This document shows, one piece after another, positions 1-8,046 of a stretch of DNA of 64,000 bases. Location: the NCBI GenBank assembly GCA_964384625.1, contig CAYLNH010000004.1, forward strand, positions 23,729 through 87,728, written 5' to 3'. The stretch comes from CAYLNH01 sp964384625. Its GTDB lineage: Bacteria > Verrucomicrobiota > Lentisphaeria > JABSQK01. Numbering within the stretch: the stretch's first letter is position 1; each line of letters starts with the position of its first letter. Made by a program: the position numbers and the translations under genes. The notes under the pieces were generated by a model that saw only the letters and a list, made by a program, of their open reading frames with translations, was not told the origin of the DNA and searched no databases.

Positions 1-78
1 CACTCCTCCTGAGTGTTGCTTTTTTCTCTCTCGACCTCGTCTGCGGCTCCCCTGCCGCAGCAGAACCAAAACGCGGAC

Positions 79-107
79 AATATAGGCAGACGCCGAATCG
101 ATTGCAA
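79..107 (-). promoter_or_regulatory. Leftward promoter for a gene starting just outside the window
   Basis: On the minus strand TTGCAA (102-107) and TATATT (79-84) are separated by 17 bases, a good sigma-70-type pair. A perfect AGGAGG lies at 4-9 on the same strand, so the coding sequence should begin within about ten bases beyond the left edge. The stretch 1-321 otherwise holds no gene I can support. Confidence 0.6.
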
Positions 108-321
108 GCGTTCCGAGTCGGGTGCGCCGGGCCTCGATTATTGCCCTCGACATTCTGCTCAAAGATCCCGCGCCCTTGCGGTGCGGGGTTTCAGGATCAA
201 TCACCACGACCACGAGCGTCGCCACGTTGCGGTGCGTCAGCGGCCTGCCGACCGGACAGCCGTGAGCCGCGGGGGGCCGCAGCCACCCGGTTTACGAAGA
301 GGCTGCGCGAACAGTCCCGCC

Positions 322-1728
322 TCAGGTTCCACCGTTTTTCCCGCGGTCGGCGGCGGGCGCCGGCAACAGCCGGACCGCGGGATCCGGGGCCAACCAGAGC
401 GTCTTGATCCGGAACCGGGTTCGGCGCCCGATCCGCTTGCCGCCGCCCTCGTCGAGCTCATTTTCTCCGACCGAGTAGAATACTCGTTTCTTGGGGCTGT
501 AGTTCCAGGCGGCACCGCTGAAGGGGTCGACCGGGAGTTTCTCGATGAACTCGCCCTCCAGGCTTTTCAGGTCGGGCGGCAGCTTATGGTGACGCACGGC
601 ATAGGCCCGAATCGCCAGGAAGAGCTGAGCTGCCGCGACTTCGGCTTCGTTGCGCGCGATGCGCGCCCGCAGCCGCGCGAAGGGCCGGCTGATCATCCAG
701 AACAGATGCCGGCCGAGATAGTTTGGTTTGGTAACCAGGCGGAACGGCGAACCGATCGCCGGTTTTTTCACGGGCGGCAGGGGAGCCCGCTCCGGGTACG
801 GCCGTTGCAGGTTTGCAATCTGCCCCCGCCAGTACTCGGCGTAAGCGGAACAGGTCCGGTTGACGCGCAACCCGAAGCGGTTCGTGCCGTACGGTTTCAG
901 GAGCCCCTTGACTCCCGGGTAGGCGCCGGCGTAAGAGCGGGCTTTGATGGCTTCGGCATCGGCGCACCAGATGGCGTATTCCACGCGGCAGGCCGCGACG
1001 ACGCCGGCGGTGTTGTGGCGGTACTGCCGCAGGTCATCGGCACATTCAATCAACACGTCCGGCGGCATCCGGGCTTCGTACATCTCGACCAGACGGATCA
1101 GTTCCTCGACGGCCAGCCGCTGCAACCGCAGGCCCAGCGAAACGTGGGCCATGCTCCCGTCGGCGCCCTGCAGGCGCCAACCGAACTCGCAGAGCGTCAC
1201 CAACAGGCGTGCGGCCCGCGGCAGCCGGTGCTTGTAAGACTGGTCCCGGGCTTCCAGAGCCTTGAGGCGGCCCAACTCCTGCCACCGCTCCAGATAGCTG
1301 AGATCCACAGTGGAATCCGTCACCGCCGGGACTTGAAGTTCGGACAGCGCCATGGCCTCGTCGAACAGGGCCAAAGCCCTTTCGTTCCTGGCCAGGATCT
1401 TGTACATATGACGGCCATGGCGATGTTCGGCCGCCAACTCCTGCTCGACCGCATAGAACTCCGCCGTCGTCAGGCTGACGGCTTTCGCGGCAGCCTGGAT
1501 CGGTTCGAACGCGTTCCGGGCCGCCGGGACGGCCTCGCGTCGGGGCAGGAGGTCGGCGTCATCCGGCGGCAGACCATCCCAGAACAGGCAATAGCCGGCA
1601 AACAGGCAGGCCCCGACCAGAAGCCCGCCCCAGACGGCCAGGCGGACGGGGCTCAGCGGGCGCCGGGCTTTCCCCGAAGATTCGTTTTCGGCGACTGCCG
1701 AAGCTCCCTCGTCATGCGATTCCGTCAT
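322..1728 (-). CDS. Membrane-anchored protein with pseudopilin-like C-terminal motif
   Basis: A 468-residue protein of unknown function. A charged N-terminus of about 28 residues is followed by one hydrophobic segment (about residues 29-49), then a long soluble region, so it is probably a single-pass inner-membrane protein facing the periplasm. Residues about 365-430 read LFLAIRAYAVRHHKLPPDL ... LPVDPFSG ... YSVGENELDEGGG. This 'choose DPF-G, then YSVG-DDGG' arrangement is common at the C-terminus of pseudopilin-like and anchored proteins in PVC bacteria. It starts 27 bases after the PEGA gene stops and appears to be the last gene of the exbB operon. No enzymatic motif is visible. Confidence 0.75.
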   Translation of the reverse strand: MTESHDEGASAVAENESSGKARRPLSPVRLAVWGGLLVGACLFAGYCLFWDGLPPDDADLLPRREAVPAARNAFEPIQAAAKAVSLTTAEFYAVEQELAAEHRHGRHMYKILARNERALALFDEAMALSELQVPAVTDSTVDLSYLERWQELGRLKALEARDQSYKHRLPRAARLLVTLCEFGWRLQGADGSMAHVSLGLRLQRLAVEELIRLVEMYEARMPPDVLIECADDLRQYRHNTAGVVAACRVEYAIWCADAEAIKARSYAGAYPGVKGLLKPYGTNRFGLRVNRTCSAYAEYWRGQIANLQRPYPERAPLPPVKKPAIGSPFRLVTKPNYLGRHLFWMISRPFARLRARIARNEAEVAAAQLFLAIRAYAVRHHKLPPDLKSLEGEFIEKLPVDPFSGAAWNYSPKKRVFYSVGENELDEGGGKRIGRRTRFRIKTLWLAPDPAVRLLPAPAADRGKNGGT

Positions 1729-1755
1729 ACCGTGTCCGTACTCGGCCCATCCCGG

Positions 1756-2895
1756 CTACTTGTTCTTCAATGCCCGCTCTTCCTGCTCGCGCATCTTGCG
1801 CCGGATGCGTTCCTTCTGGACCACGCGCCGGGCTTCGGCAACAGGGATTTCGTTCTGGTATTTGATGGCGTCCTTCTTGATCAACATGATCTTCGTCGGG
1901 CCGGCCGCGATCAGCATGCTGCCGTCTTCGCGTGTATCGATGACCATCGCGTTGATCTTCTTGTCGGCGGTAGTTGTGATCTCGAGGTTGGGGAACCAGA
2001 GCAGGAGATCCAGCTTGGTGGTCTGTCCCGGCTGCACGGTCACCACGGTCGCGGCGGTTTTTTCGCCGTGGAACTCAAGGACGACCTTGTGTTTGCCGGC
2101 GACCAGGCCGCTGAACAGGCGCGGCGCGGATTTGCGTGAGTTTTCGGCGCCGGGTTTGCCCGGGCCTTGGTCGTAGTTGTTCAGCAGCAGCTTCGCCGCG
2201 GCCGGCGTCGCCGTCACTTCGACCGCGCCCAACGCATTTTTCAGCTCCACGTGCCGCGCGGCCGGCTGATCCTTACTGATGGCCAAAGTGAATTTCTCCG
2301 ACTGAAACCCGATCTTCATGACGCGGAACCCATACTCCCCGGGCGGGACGGCGCCGGCGGTCAGGACGACGGGTGTCCGGCCGAGGACCTTGGGCCCCAT
2401 CACGACAGTGGCGGCGGACGGGTTACTGGTGATGACACAGGAGCCGGCTTCCTGCCGCAAGGTGAACTTCCGCAGCTTACCGTCGTTCGGGACTTCACAG
2501 AACTTATCCAGCGGCTCGTAGCCTTTCAGTTGAAAGCGGAGGGCGTGGCGGCCGGGCGGCAGCTTCTGCAGCATGGTCGGCGTTTTTCCCATATCCCGGC
2601 CGTTGTACTGGATTTGAGCGCCGGAGGGAACGGTATCGACCCAGATAAAATCGGCTTGGGGAACGCCGGTCGGCTTGGCGGCGGGTTCGGCCGCAACGGG
2701 CGGGGTTTCGGCCGCGGGTTCTGCCGCAACGGGCGGGGTTTCGGCCGCGGGTTCTGCCGCAACGGGCGGGGTTTCGGCCGCGGGGTCTGCCGCAACGGGC
2801 GGGTCAACCGGTTGAGCGGCATCCTGGGCGGCCACCGGCCGGACAACGCCGAAGCCGGCAATGATTGTGGTGAAGATGATTCTCCGTATACTCAC
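1756..2895 (-). CDS. Secreted PEGA-domain repeat protein
   Basis: A 379-residue exported protein. A signal peptide ends near residue 24 (PVAAQ), followed by a low-complexity linker built from PPVAAEPAAET repeats (about residues 31-72). Then come PEGA-like beta domains: IWVDTVPSGAQIQYNG ... GKTPTMLQKLPPGRHALRF, a second beginning CVITSNPSAATVVMG, and a shorter third beginning VEVTATPAAAKLLLN. PEGA domains usually sit in surface or periplasmic proteins and mediate binding. The C-terminal 70 residues are lysine/arginine rich. It lies 27 bases after the small 104-residue gene and 27 bases before the next one, inside the exbB operon. The binding partner is unknown. Confidence 0.8.
   Translation of the reverse strand: MSIRRIIFTTIIAGFGVVRPVAAQDAAQPVDPPVAADPAAETPPVAAEPAAETPPVAAEPAAETPPVAAEPAAKPTGVPQADFIWVDTVPSGAQIQYNGRDMGKTPTMLQKLPPGRHALRFQLKGYEPLDKFCEVPNDGKLRKFTLRQEAGSCVITSNPSAATVVMGPKVLGRTPVVLTAGAVPPGEYGFRVMKIGFQSEKFTLAISKDQPAARHVELKNALGAVEVTATPAAAKLLLNNYDQGPGKPGAENSRKSAPRLFSGLVAGKHKVVLEFHGEKTAATVVTVQPGQTTKLDLLLWFPNLEITTTADKKINAMVIDTREDGSMLIAAGPTKIMLIKKDAIKYQNEIPVAEARRVVQKERIRRKMREQEERALKNK
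2691..2789. repeat. Three tandem 33-bp coding repeats
   Basis: Three consecutive 33-base units (2691-2723, 2724-2756, 2757-2789), the first two identical and the third differing by one base, followed by a partial fourth. They encode the PPVAAEPAAET linker of the PEGA protein. The near identity suggests recent expansion and possible length variation between strains. Confidence 0.9.
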
Positions 2896-2922
2896 GGTGG
2901 TCTCCTTTCCAGATTACGACGA

Positions 2923-3237
2923 TCAATAATGCGGTCGCGGCTGTTTTTCCAGCACCGCTTCATCGATCCGAAAGTTCTCTTCCATGGCGGACCCGAGTTC
3001 TTCGCAGAACGGCAACGCCCGGTCGTCGAAGTAGGTGACCCTGCCGTTGGTTGTGGCCAGGCTTTCGATCCTGGCCACAAGTTCCTTGCGCCGACCGCGG
3101 TCGTCGGTCGGCAGGAACACGTCATAGGTCTTTCGCGACCATCCCTCAACGTACAGCCGCATCCCGTGTTTTTCACATAAATCCCGAATCAGGAGGTCCA
3201 GTTTCTCCGCATCATCGGGCTGCTGCACTCGAACCAT
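2923..3237 (-). CDS. Small conserved-looking cytoplasmic protein, unknown function
   Basis: A 104-residue protein with no signal peptide or membrane segment. It begins MVRVQQPDDAEKLDLLIRDL and has a mixed alpha/beta pattern (GMRLYVEGW ... KTYDVFLPTDDRG ... GRVTYFDDRALPFCEEL). I do not recognise the family. It starts 9 bases after the deformylase stop and precedes the PEGA gene by 27 bases, so it is probably cotranscribed with both. The reading frame agrees with the high-G+C third positions of its neighbours, which supports it as a real gene. Confidence 0.65.
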   Translation of the reverse strand: MVRVQQPDDAEKLDLLIRDLCEKHGMRLYVEGWSRKTYDVFLPTDDRGRRKELVARIESLATTNGRVTYFDDRALPFCEELGSAMEENFRIDEAVLEKQPRPHY

Positions 3238-3246
3238 GCGCCGGGC

Positions 3247-3855
3247 TCACTTCTCTTTATTCCGGTTCTTCACCTGTTTTTTGCTGATCCGCTCCAATTC
3301 CGCCAGGGTATCCCCGGCAGCATCGAATTGCTCTTTCGGGATGCGCTCGACAAACAGTTTACCGGTCAGGTGGTCGCATTCATGCTGAATACAGCGCGAC
3401 AGCAGCCCGCCACAGCGGTAGCCGACAGTCTCCCCGGCAAGCGTTTGAAAGGTCACCTGGACGAACTCCGGGCGCTCCACGTCGCCGTCGACGCCGGGTA
3501 CGCTCAAGCAACCTTCGACGCGGACCTCCGTCTGTTCGGAGAAGTCGCTGAGCTTGGGGTTGATCATGGCCAGCGGCATCCGCGGCAACAGCGAGATCTC
3601 GCCCGGGGTAATTGCCGGGCGCTCGCCGACGTCGGGCGGGGGGACATCCAGGACGATCAGATTCAGGCTGACGCCGACCTGCGGCGCCGCCAGTCCGATC
3701 CCGTCGCTGTCGTGCATGGTGACGATCATCCGCTCGACCAATTCGCGAGTTTCATCGGTGATCGCGTCCACGTCGCGCGCGGGCCGTTTAAGGACCGGGT
3801 GACCATATACGCAGATCTGCATGGGCTTCACGCGAGCCCGTCCGAACAGTTGCAT
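3247..3855 (-). CDS. def: Peptide deformylase
   Basis: Removes the formyl group from the N-terminal methionine of nascent proteins, using a metal held by Cys and two His. All three family motifs are present: GIGLAAPQVG (about residue 50), EGCLSVPG (about 113, metal Cys) and QHECDH (about 156, HExxH type). At 202 residues it is slightly longer than usual because of about 11 extra N-terminal residues. The first ATG has a GAAAGG about eight bases upstream, whereas the internal MQICVYGHP start (3822) has no clear ribosome site, so I kept the longer form. No methionyl-tRNA formyltransferase gene, its common neighbour, is nearby; instead it is embedded in the exbB operon. Confidence 0.95.
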   Translation of the reverse strand: MQLFGRARVKPMQICVYGHPVLKRPARDVDAITDETRELVERMIVTMHDSDGIGLAAPQVGVSLNLIVLDVPPPDVGERPAITPGEISLLPRMPLAMINPKLSDFSEQTEVRVEGCLSVPGVDGDVERPEFVQVTFQTLAGETVGYRCGGLLSRCIQHECDHLTGKLFVERIPKEQFDAAGDTLAELERISKKQVKNRNKEK

Positions 3856-3949
3856 GAAAAACGCCTTTCTGTGGTCAACTCATTCAACAGTAAAGGTACG
3901 CAGGAACCGGAGGAAATCAATCGCCGGCGCTTTGCCGCAGGGCAATCGG

Positions 3950-4333
3950 TCAGTCCTTTGACATGGTCAGATCGTCCGCCGTAAACATGGTCCGATCAGG
4001 GCCGGCGGAGATCAGTTCGTAGCCGCCAGTCTGCTTCAGGGTGATCTTGATCTGCTTGTTCCAGGCGTCCACCGTTGTCACCCGATGCTTGACCAGGTAT
4101 TCGGAATAGCGGGTCCTGATCGCGTTGATGTCGTACGGCGGTTCGTCGCCGGTTTCCGCGGCATACGCTGAGACCACGGCTTCCGCCGACGCGGCCAGGG
4201 CTGCCATGCGGGAGTTCGTCGACCGCACGCGCTGCCGCGGCAGGACGACAGCGAAGAGGCCGACGAAGAGGACGAAGAAAAGCACAACCACACCGGCAAG
4301 CACGCCGATAAGAACATTCGTTTTCTGACTCAA
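3950..4333 (-). CDS. Single-pass membrane protein with pseudopilin-like tail (TTG start)
   Basis: A 127-residue protein if started at the TTG at 4331-4333, which has AAGGAGG four bases upstream. Longer ATG starts would run into the preceding gene and add a low-complexity tail, so I prefer TTG. After SQKTN comes a strong membrane segment (about residues 6-31), then a helix (STNSRMAALAASAEAVVSAYA) and a C-terminal VDAWNKQIKITL ... YELISAGPDRTMFTADD. That last part is the typical C-terminal signature of type II secretion pseudopilin (GspG-like) proteins, but the prepilin cleavage motif is absent. Probably an inner-membrane accessory protein of the exbB operon. Confidence 0.7.
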   Translation of the reverse strand: MSQKTNVLIGVLAGVVVLFFVLFVGLFAVVLPRQRVRSTNSRMAALAASAEAVVSAYAAETGDEPPYDINAIRTRYSEYLVKHRVTTVDAWNKQIKITLKQTGGYELISAGPDRTMFTADDLTMSKD

Positions 4334-4361
4334 ATTGCCTCCTTGACGCGGGCGCGGACGT

Positions 4362-4619
4362 TCAGTAGCGGATATGTTTGGCGTTGGCATTCGACCGGAC
4401 CCGGACCCGCTCCTTGCAGGCGGGGCAGACAACCAGAACCCGGCGGGGTTTGATGAAGAAGTCGTAATGGCATTTCGGGCACTGGCAGATCTTCAGTTCC
4501 GACGGTTCCCAGTGCCGGGTGGCGACGCGCAGGAACTGCCGGCCCCAGAGCAGCAGCAGCAGCAGCACGCTCAAGCAGATTGCCAGCGTGAAGAATGCCT
4601 CAATGCTGATTGAGATCAT
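4362..4619 (-). CDS. Small membrane protein with zinc-ribbon tail
   Basis: An 85-residue protein starting MISISIEAFF. The ATG at 4617-4619 is preceded by GGAGGAGG at eight bases, which decides the start. One membrane segment (about residues 7-25, with a run of Leu) is followed by a cytoplasmic four-cysteine module CPKC ... CPAC (about residues 47-70), typical of a zinc ribbon. It overlaps the stop of the upstream gene by 20 bases, suggesting translational coupling. The function is unknown; a membrane-tethered zinc ribbon beside ExbB/ExbD could be an assembly or regulatory subunit. Confidence 0.7.
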   Translation of the reverse strand: MISISIEAFFTLAICLSVLLLLLLWGRQFLRVATRHWEPSELKICQCPKCHYDFFIKPRRVLVVCPACKERVRVRSNANAKHIRY

Positions 4620-5535
4620 ACCAGGGGACCTCCTCCAGTTCTCCTTCGCGGACAGTGGTCGGGAATTCCGGCCGGTACTTGAGACCGGGCACATGTTCCC
4701 AATGGACGGTCAGGTACCGGGTGGACTCGATCCAGTTGCGACGCTGCACACCCGGGGGGGACGCCGCGATGCGGGCCAGGAACGCGCGCAGGTGGCGGGC
4801 GGCCAGATCGTCAAGCTTCGGATTGCCGCTGGACCGAACCAGCCGCACACGGGGCTGACTGCCGGCGGGCGGCGGCTCCAGCGCCTCGGCCCGTTTGACA
4901 ACCCCCGGGGCGACCTGCAAGACGGTGGGCTCGCGGGCCGACAATTCGTCCGGCTTCAAGGCCTTCTGAATCGCGCCGATCGACAACAGCGGCAGCCCGC
5001 CGACGGCTTTGCCGTCGGCGTCGACCCAGTAGACACCGGCGGCGACCGGTTTGGGTTGGTCTGCCGTCGGCGCCGCTCCGGGCGCGGCGGCCTGTCTCTG
5101 ATCGACGGCCGCCCAGAAATCAGTGAACGTCAGTCCAACCGGCGTCACAGCCGGCAGATAGGGGATCTCCGGGCCGAGGTCGGCCGGCAGGATTTCCAAC
5201 GGCCGGCGTTCGCGGCGGAATTCGCTGCGGCGGGAATAGAGATCCACATCATGGCGGCGCAGGAGCGGGTTGGTATCGGCCGGCTGGGTCATGATGGTGG
5301 GGTCCATGACCGTGAGATAATCAATCAGCGGATGGAGTTTGGCCGGCAGCTCCCGCTTGTCCATCGGCAAGGCGACGCGGGCGACATCCGCCGCGACGCC
5401 TTCCTCAACCGCCGACCGCTGCATCTCGCCGCTGCGGAAAACGAACCCGGCCGTGGCGATCAGGAGCAAGACCAGAACGGCGGCCATAATCATATCCCGC
5501 AATGCCTGGCGGCGATGTCGGCGCGACCGGCTCAT
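4600..5535 (-). CDS. Membrane-anchored protein of the exbB operon
   Basis: A 311-residue protein with a basic N-terminus (MSRSRRHRRQALRD), one membrane segment (about residues 15-32) and a large predicted periplasmic part. The start codon overlaps the exbD stop in an ATGA arrangement (5532-5535), so translation is coupled. That position and topology match the third partner (TonB/TolA-like, or a proton-motive-force effector) in ExbB/ExbD systems, but I see no TonB C-terminal YP motif or proline-rich spacer. I leave the function open: a dedicated periplasmic effector driven by this ExbBD motor is the most economical guess. Confidence 0.7.
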   Translation of the reverse strand: MSRSRRHRRQALRDMIMAAVLVLLLIATAGFVFRSGEMQRSAVEEGVAADVARVALPMDKRELPAKLHPLIDYLTVMDPTIMTQPADTNPLLRRHDVDLYSRRSEFRRERRPLEILPADLGPEIPYLPAVTPVGLTFTDFWAAVDQRQAAAPGAAPTADQPKPVAAGVYWVDADGKAVGGLPLLSIGAIQKALKPDELSAREPTVLQVAPGVVKRAEALEPPPAGSQPRVRLVRSSGNPKLDDLAARHLRAFLARIAASPPGVQRRNWIESTRYLTVHWEHVPGLKYRPEFPTTVREGELEEVPWYDLNQH

Positions 5536-6008
5536 GGGACTTCCACCTTGCGGCCTTCAGTAACAATGAACAGCGTAATCTCCTGCCGCCGGCAAATGTC
5601 CATGATGGTGGTCAGGTCATCCAGTGGAACGTTCTTGTCGGCCCGCAGGATGACGATCGGCCGGCGCACCCGGGTCGATCGCGTGCGTTTGTACTTGCCG
5701 AGCTCATTCTCGAGGACGTGAAAATCGGGGATCACCTTGGTATTGAAGAAGATCTCGCTGCCGTCCGACAGGCGGCGCATACTGATCACCAGCTTGTCGG
5801 CCGTGTCGAATCGAGCCTCAAGCACCTCCGGCAGCTCCACCTTGAAGCCGGGCACCTGCAGCAGGCTGCTGCCGAGCAGGATGAAAATGAGCAGCAGCAG
5901 GATAACGTCCACCAACGGCGTCAACATCAACCCGGAACCGGCGCGAACCGGCAGTCGACTGACGAAGTTGCGGACCTCGACCAGCGGCCTATCCGTCACT
6001 TCCTTCAC
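5532..6008 (-). CDS. exbD: ExbD/TolR-family biopolymer transport protein
   Basis: A 158-residue stator partner of ExbB that couples proton flow to work in the envelope. The GTG at 6006-6008 has AAGGAG seven bases upstream and overlaps the exbB stop by 20 bases; longer starts would lie inside exbB. The single membrane helix contains the family signature LTPLVDVILLLLIFILL, including the proton-conducting Asp (LVDV) near residue 35. The periplasmic part ends with the usual IVILRADKNVPLDDLTTIMD region. The next gene starts inside its stop codon (ATGA). Confidence 0.93.
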   Translation of the reverse strand: MKEVTDRPLVEVRNFVSRLPVRAGSGLMLTPLVDVILLLLIFILLGSSLLQVPGFKVELPEVLEARFDTADKLVISMRRLSDGSEIFFNTKVIPDFHVLENELGKYKRTRSTRVRRPIVILRADKNVPLDDLTTIMDICRRQEITLFIVTEGRKVEVP

Positions 6009-7050
6009 GGGCAGTCTCCTTGGGCTCGGCAGCCGGGCTTTCAGGTGGCTCGCGGCCGTCGTCGTCATCATCCTCGCGTAAGGTCCGCATAAAGAACTCC
6101 GTCGGCGTTTCGCCCGGCTTTTCCTTCTGCTCTTCCTCCCCGGCATCCTCTTTGGCGACAGCCGGTTTCGTCCCTGGGCCGAAACTCCGCATAAACGCCT
6201 GGGTCGGCGTCCCGCCCGTATCTTCCCCGCTGTCGTCATCGGTCACACGCCCGCGGAGGTTGCGCATGAGCTTACCGGCCTTCGACTCCGGGTCGAGTTC
6301 CTGCGTGTCGTCCACGACCCGCCGGGCCTTGGCCTGTTCCTGATCCTTCACCGAGGGCGCGGCTTCGACGGCGTCGGCCACGTCCTGCGGGGCGATCTCA
6401 TGCTCTTCGACCGGCAGTTGTTCCGGGTTCTCACTGAGGAAGTAGATGATCTCGGCGGCGGCCTTGTCCATTTCAATCAGGATGTTGTCGATCAACTCGC
6501 GGAAGTAATTGTAACTGAGGTAGGTGGGGATGGCGACCGTGAGTCCGGCGGCGGTACTGATCAAGGCGCTCTGCAGGTCGCCGGCCATTTCGGTCATCGG
6601 CATGAAAATACCGGCCTTCGACTGGTCCATGTTCTGCAGAATGGACAGCATACCGATCACCGTGCCCAGCAAGCCGAGCAGCGGCGTCACGTGAACAATC
6701 GTGAGCAGCGCCTTCATGAAGCGCTCGAGTCGAGGCAGTTCGGAGAGACAGGCCTCGCGCGCGGCCCGGTACATCCCTTCCCGGCCCTCTTCGCAATGCA
6801 TAATGGCCTGCCGCACGATGTGGGCGGCCGGCCCCGGAGTTTCGTCGCAGATGATCACCGCCTGTTTCACGTCCTGACTGCGCAGCGTGTTGATCACACC
6901 GGGAAGGAAATCCTGCACATCGATCTGGGATCGACGCAGGCTGAGGAATCGCTCAATCACAATAATCAGGGCGATGACCGCGAAGACCAGGATGACGGCC
7001 GTCACGAAGCCGCCCTTCATCAACATGTCAATCAATACGGATGCGGACAT
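5989..7050 (-). CDS. exbB: ExbB/TolQ/MotA-family proton channel with long acidic tail
   Basis: A 353-residue inner-membrane channel subunit. Membrane helices are visible at about residues 14-36, then at the conserved core TPLLGLLGTVIGMLSIL and at ALISTAAGLTVAIPTYLSYNYF. The usual ExbB length is 210-250. Here about 130 extra residues follow the last helix and form a charged cytoplasmic tail containing KLMRNLRGR, TPTQAFMRSF and TPTEFFMRTL separated by acidic stretches. This looks like a set of short docking motifs. It heads the leftward operon behind the promoter at 7157-7185. Confidence 0.93.
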   Translation of the reverse strand: MSASVLIDMLMKGGFVTAVILVFAVIALIIVIERFLSLRRSQIDVQDFLPGVINTLRSQDVKQAVIICDETPGPAAHIVRQAIMHCEEGREGMYRAAREACLSELPRLERFMKALLTIVHVTPLLGLLGTVIGMLSILQNMDQSKAGIFMPMTEMAGDLQSALISTAAGLTVAIPTYLSYNYFRELIDNILIEMDKAAAEIIYFLSENPEQLPVEEHEIAPQDVADAVEAAPSVKDQEQAKARRVVDDTQELDPESKAGKLMRNLRGRVTDDDSGEDTGGTPTQAFMRSFGPGTKPAVAKEDAGEEEQKEKPGETPTEFFMRTLREDDDDDGREPPESPAAEPKETAREGSDG

Positions 7051-7156
7051 ATCTTACCTTCCTTGCGAAGCCACGCCGCCGCGCCCGGCGCCACGCCGAA
7101 CGTTCGCAACGGGGTTGCACACGCGCCTCCTGCAGCTATATCCTCTTCGAATCCAT

Positions 7157-7185
7157 ACTATAGCGGCGATTCCGCGGTTTGATAA
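7157..7185 (-). promoter_or_regulatory. Promoter of the exbB operon
   Basis: Minus-strand TTATCA (7180-7185) and TATAGT (7157-7162), 17 bases apart, followed by ATGG. It lies about 107 bases upstream of the exbB ATG. The -10 box plus its following A matches the TATAGTA pattern seen at several other promoters in this window. Confidence 0.6.
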
Positions 7186-7309
7186 GGCCCGCGACCAAAG
7201 ATTATCGATTCATAGAAATTCAGCTGCAGGTCTGGAAATCTGCCTCCCAACTCACTAGAGTTGTGGCGGTGACAGCCCGGTGCGGTCACCTCACACAAGG
7301 AGGTCCTTG

Positions 7310-7990
7310 ATGGCTGATGGATGCAATCCGACCGCAGGCGTGGACTGGGAAGATCCAGTTCTCGGCATGCCGTTTGTCTGGATCCCGAGCCTGAAGGTCT
7401 GGGTCGGCCGCTACACCGTCACCAATGCCGAATTCCGCGCCTTCCGGCCGGCCCATTCCAGCGGCGCCTTTGAAGGCCAGTCCCTGGACGGCGACCGGCA
7501 GCCGGTGGTGATGGTCAGCTTCAACGATGCGATGGACTTCTGCAAGTGGCTGCGGCAAGAGGCCTGCGCCAAGGGCGTGGACGAACGCCTCATCGTGCGC
7601 CTGCCGAGCCACAACGAATGGACCGCCTTCGCATCCTGCGGCACAATCCGCCGCTACCCCTGGGGCGATGACTGGCCGCCGACCTACGGCAACTACGGCG
7701 ACGAAGCGGCGAAGCGGGTTTTCACCGAGTGGGATATCATCAGCGGCTATGACGACGGCTTTGCGGTGAGCTGTCCGGTGGAGGAGGCGGGAGCCAACGA
7801 CTGGGGCCTGTACGGCGTCGCCGGCAACGTCTATGAATGGACGTTCGAAGCCAACGGCACGGGGACGGAACTGCGCGGCGGCTCGTGGAGCACCTACCAG
7901 AAACCGTACCTGACGCTGGCCAACCGGCTCCCCCGTGAGCCGTCAAGCCGACTGGTCAACTTCGGCTTCCGCATCGTCGTCGGCGACTGA
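7310..7990 (+). CDS. FGE-sulfatase (SUMF1/DUF323) fold protein
   Basis: A 226-residue protein of the formylglycine-generating-enzyme fold family. Visible landmarks in order: VGRYTVTNAEFRAF, PVVMVSFNDAMDFCKWL, VRLPSHNEWTAFASCG, YPWGDDWPPTYGNY, NDWGLYGVAGNVYEWTF, ELRGGSWS and FGFRIVVGD. The ATG at 7310 has AAGGAGG seven bases upstream. The paired cysteines that catalyse formylglycine formation near the C-terminus are not present, so it is probably a binding or other member of the fold rather than a sulfatase activator. There is no signal peptide. A GGTGAC/GTCACC hairpin (7268-7290) directly precedes the ribosome site. Confidence 0.85.
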   Translation: MADGCNPTAGVDWEDPVLGMPFVWIPSLKVWVGRYTVTNAEFRAFRPAHSSGAFEGQSLDGDRQPVVMVSFNDAMDFCKWLRQEACAKGVDERLIVRLPSHNEWTAFASCGTIRRYPWGDDWPPTYGNYGDEAAKRVFTEWDIISGYDDGFAVSCPVEEAGANDWGLYGVAGNVYEWTFEANGTGTELRGGSWSTYQKPYLTLANRLPREPSSRLVNFGFRIVVGD

Positions 7991-8046
7991 GTCTGCCGTC
8001 GACGCCATTTCCTGTTGTTGCGGCCGGAGTTTGCCGGCAATACCGG

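Noticed and set aside
13..2139. A 708-codon open frame on the plus strand
   Set aside because: It lies antisense to two genes with signal or membrane segments, PEGA domains and ribosome spacing. Its translation is rich in Arg/Gln/Gly without any family pattern; it is a shadow produced by high G+C.
2691..2789. A CRISPR array
   Set aside because: The 33-bp units are tandem without spacers and in frame with a protein linker; no cas genes are present.
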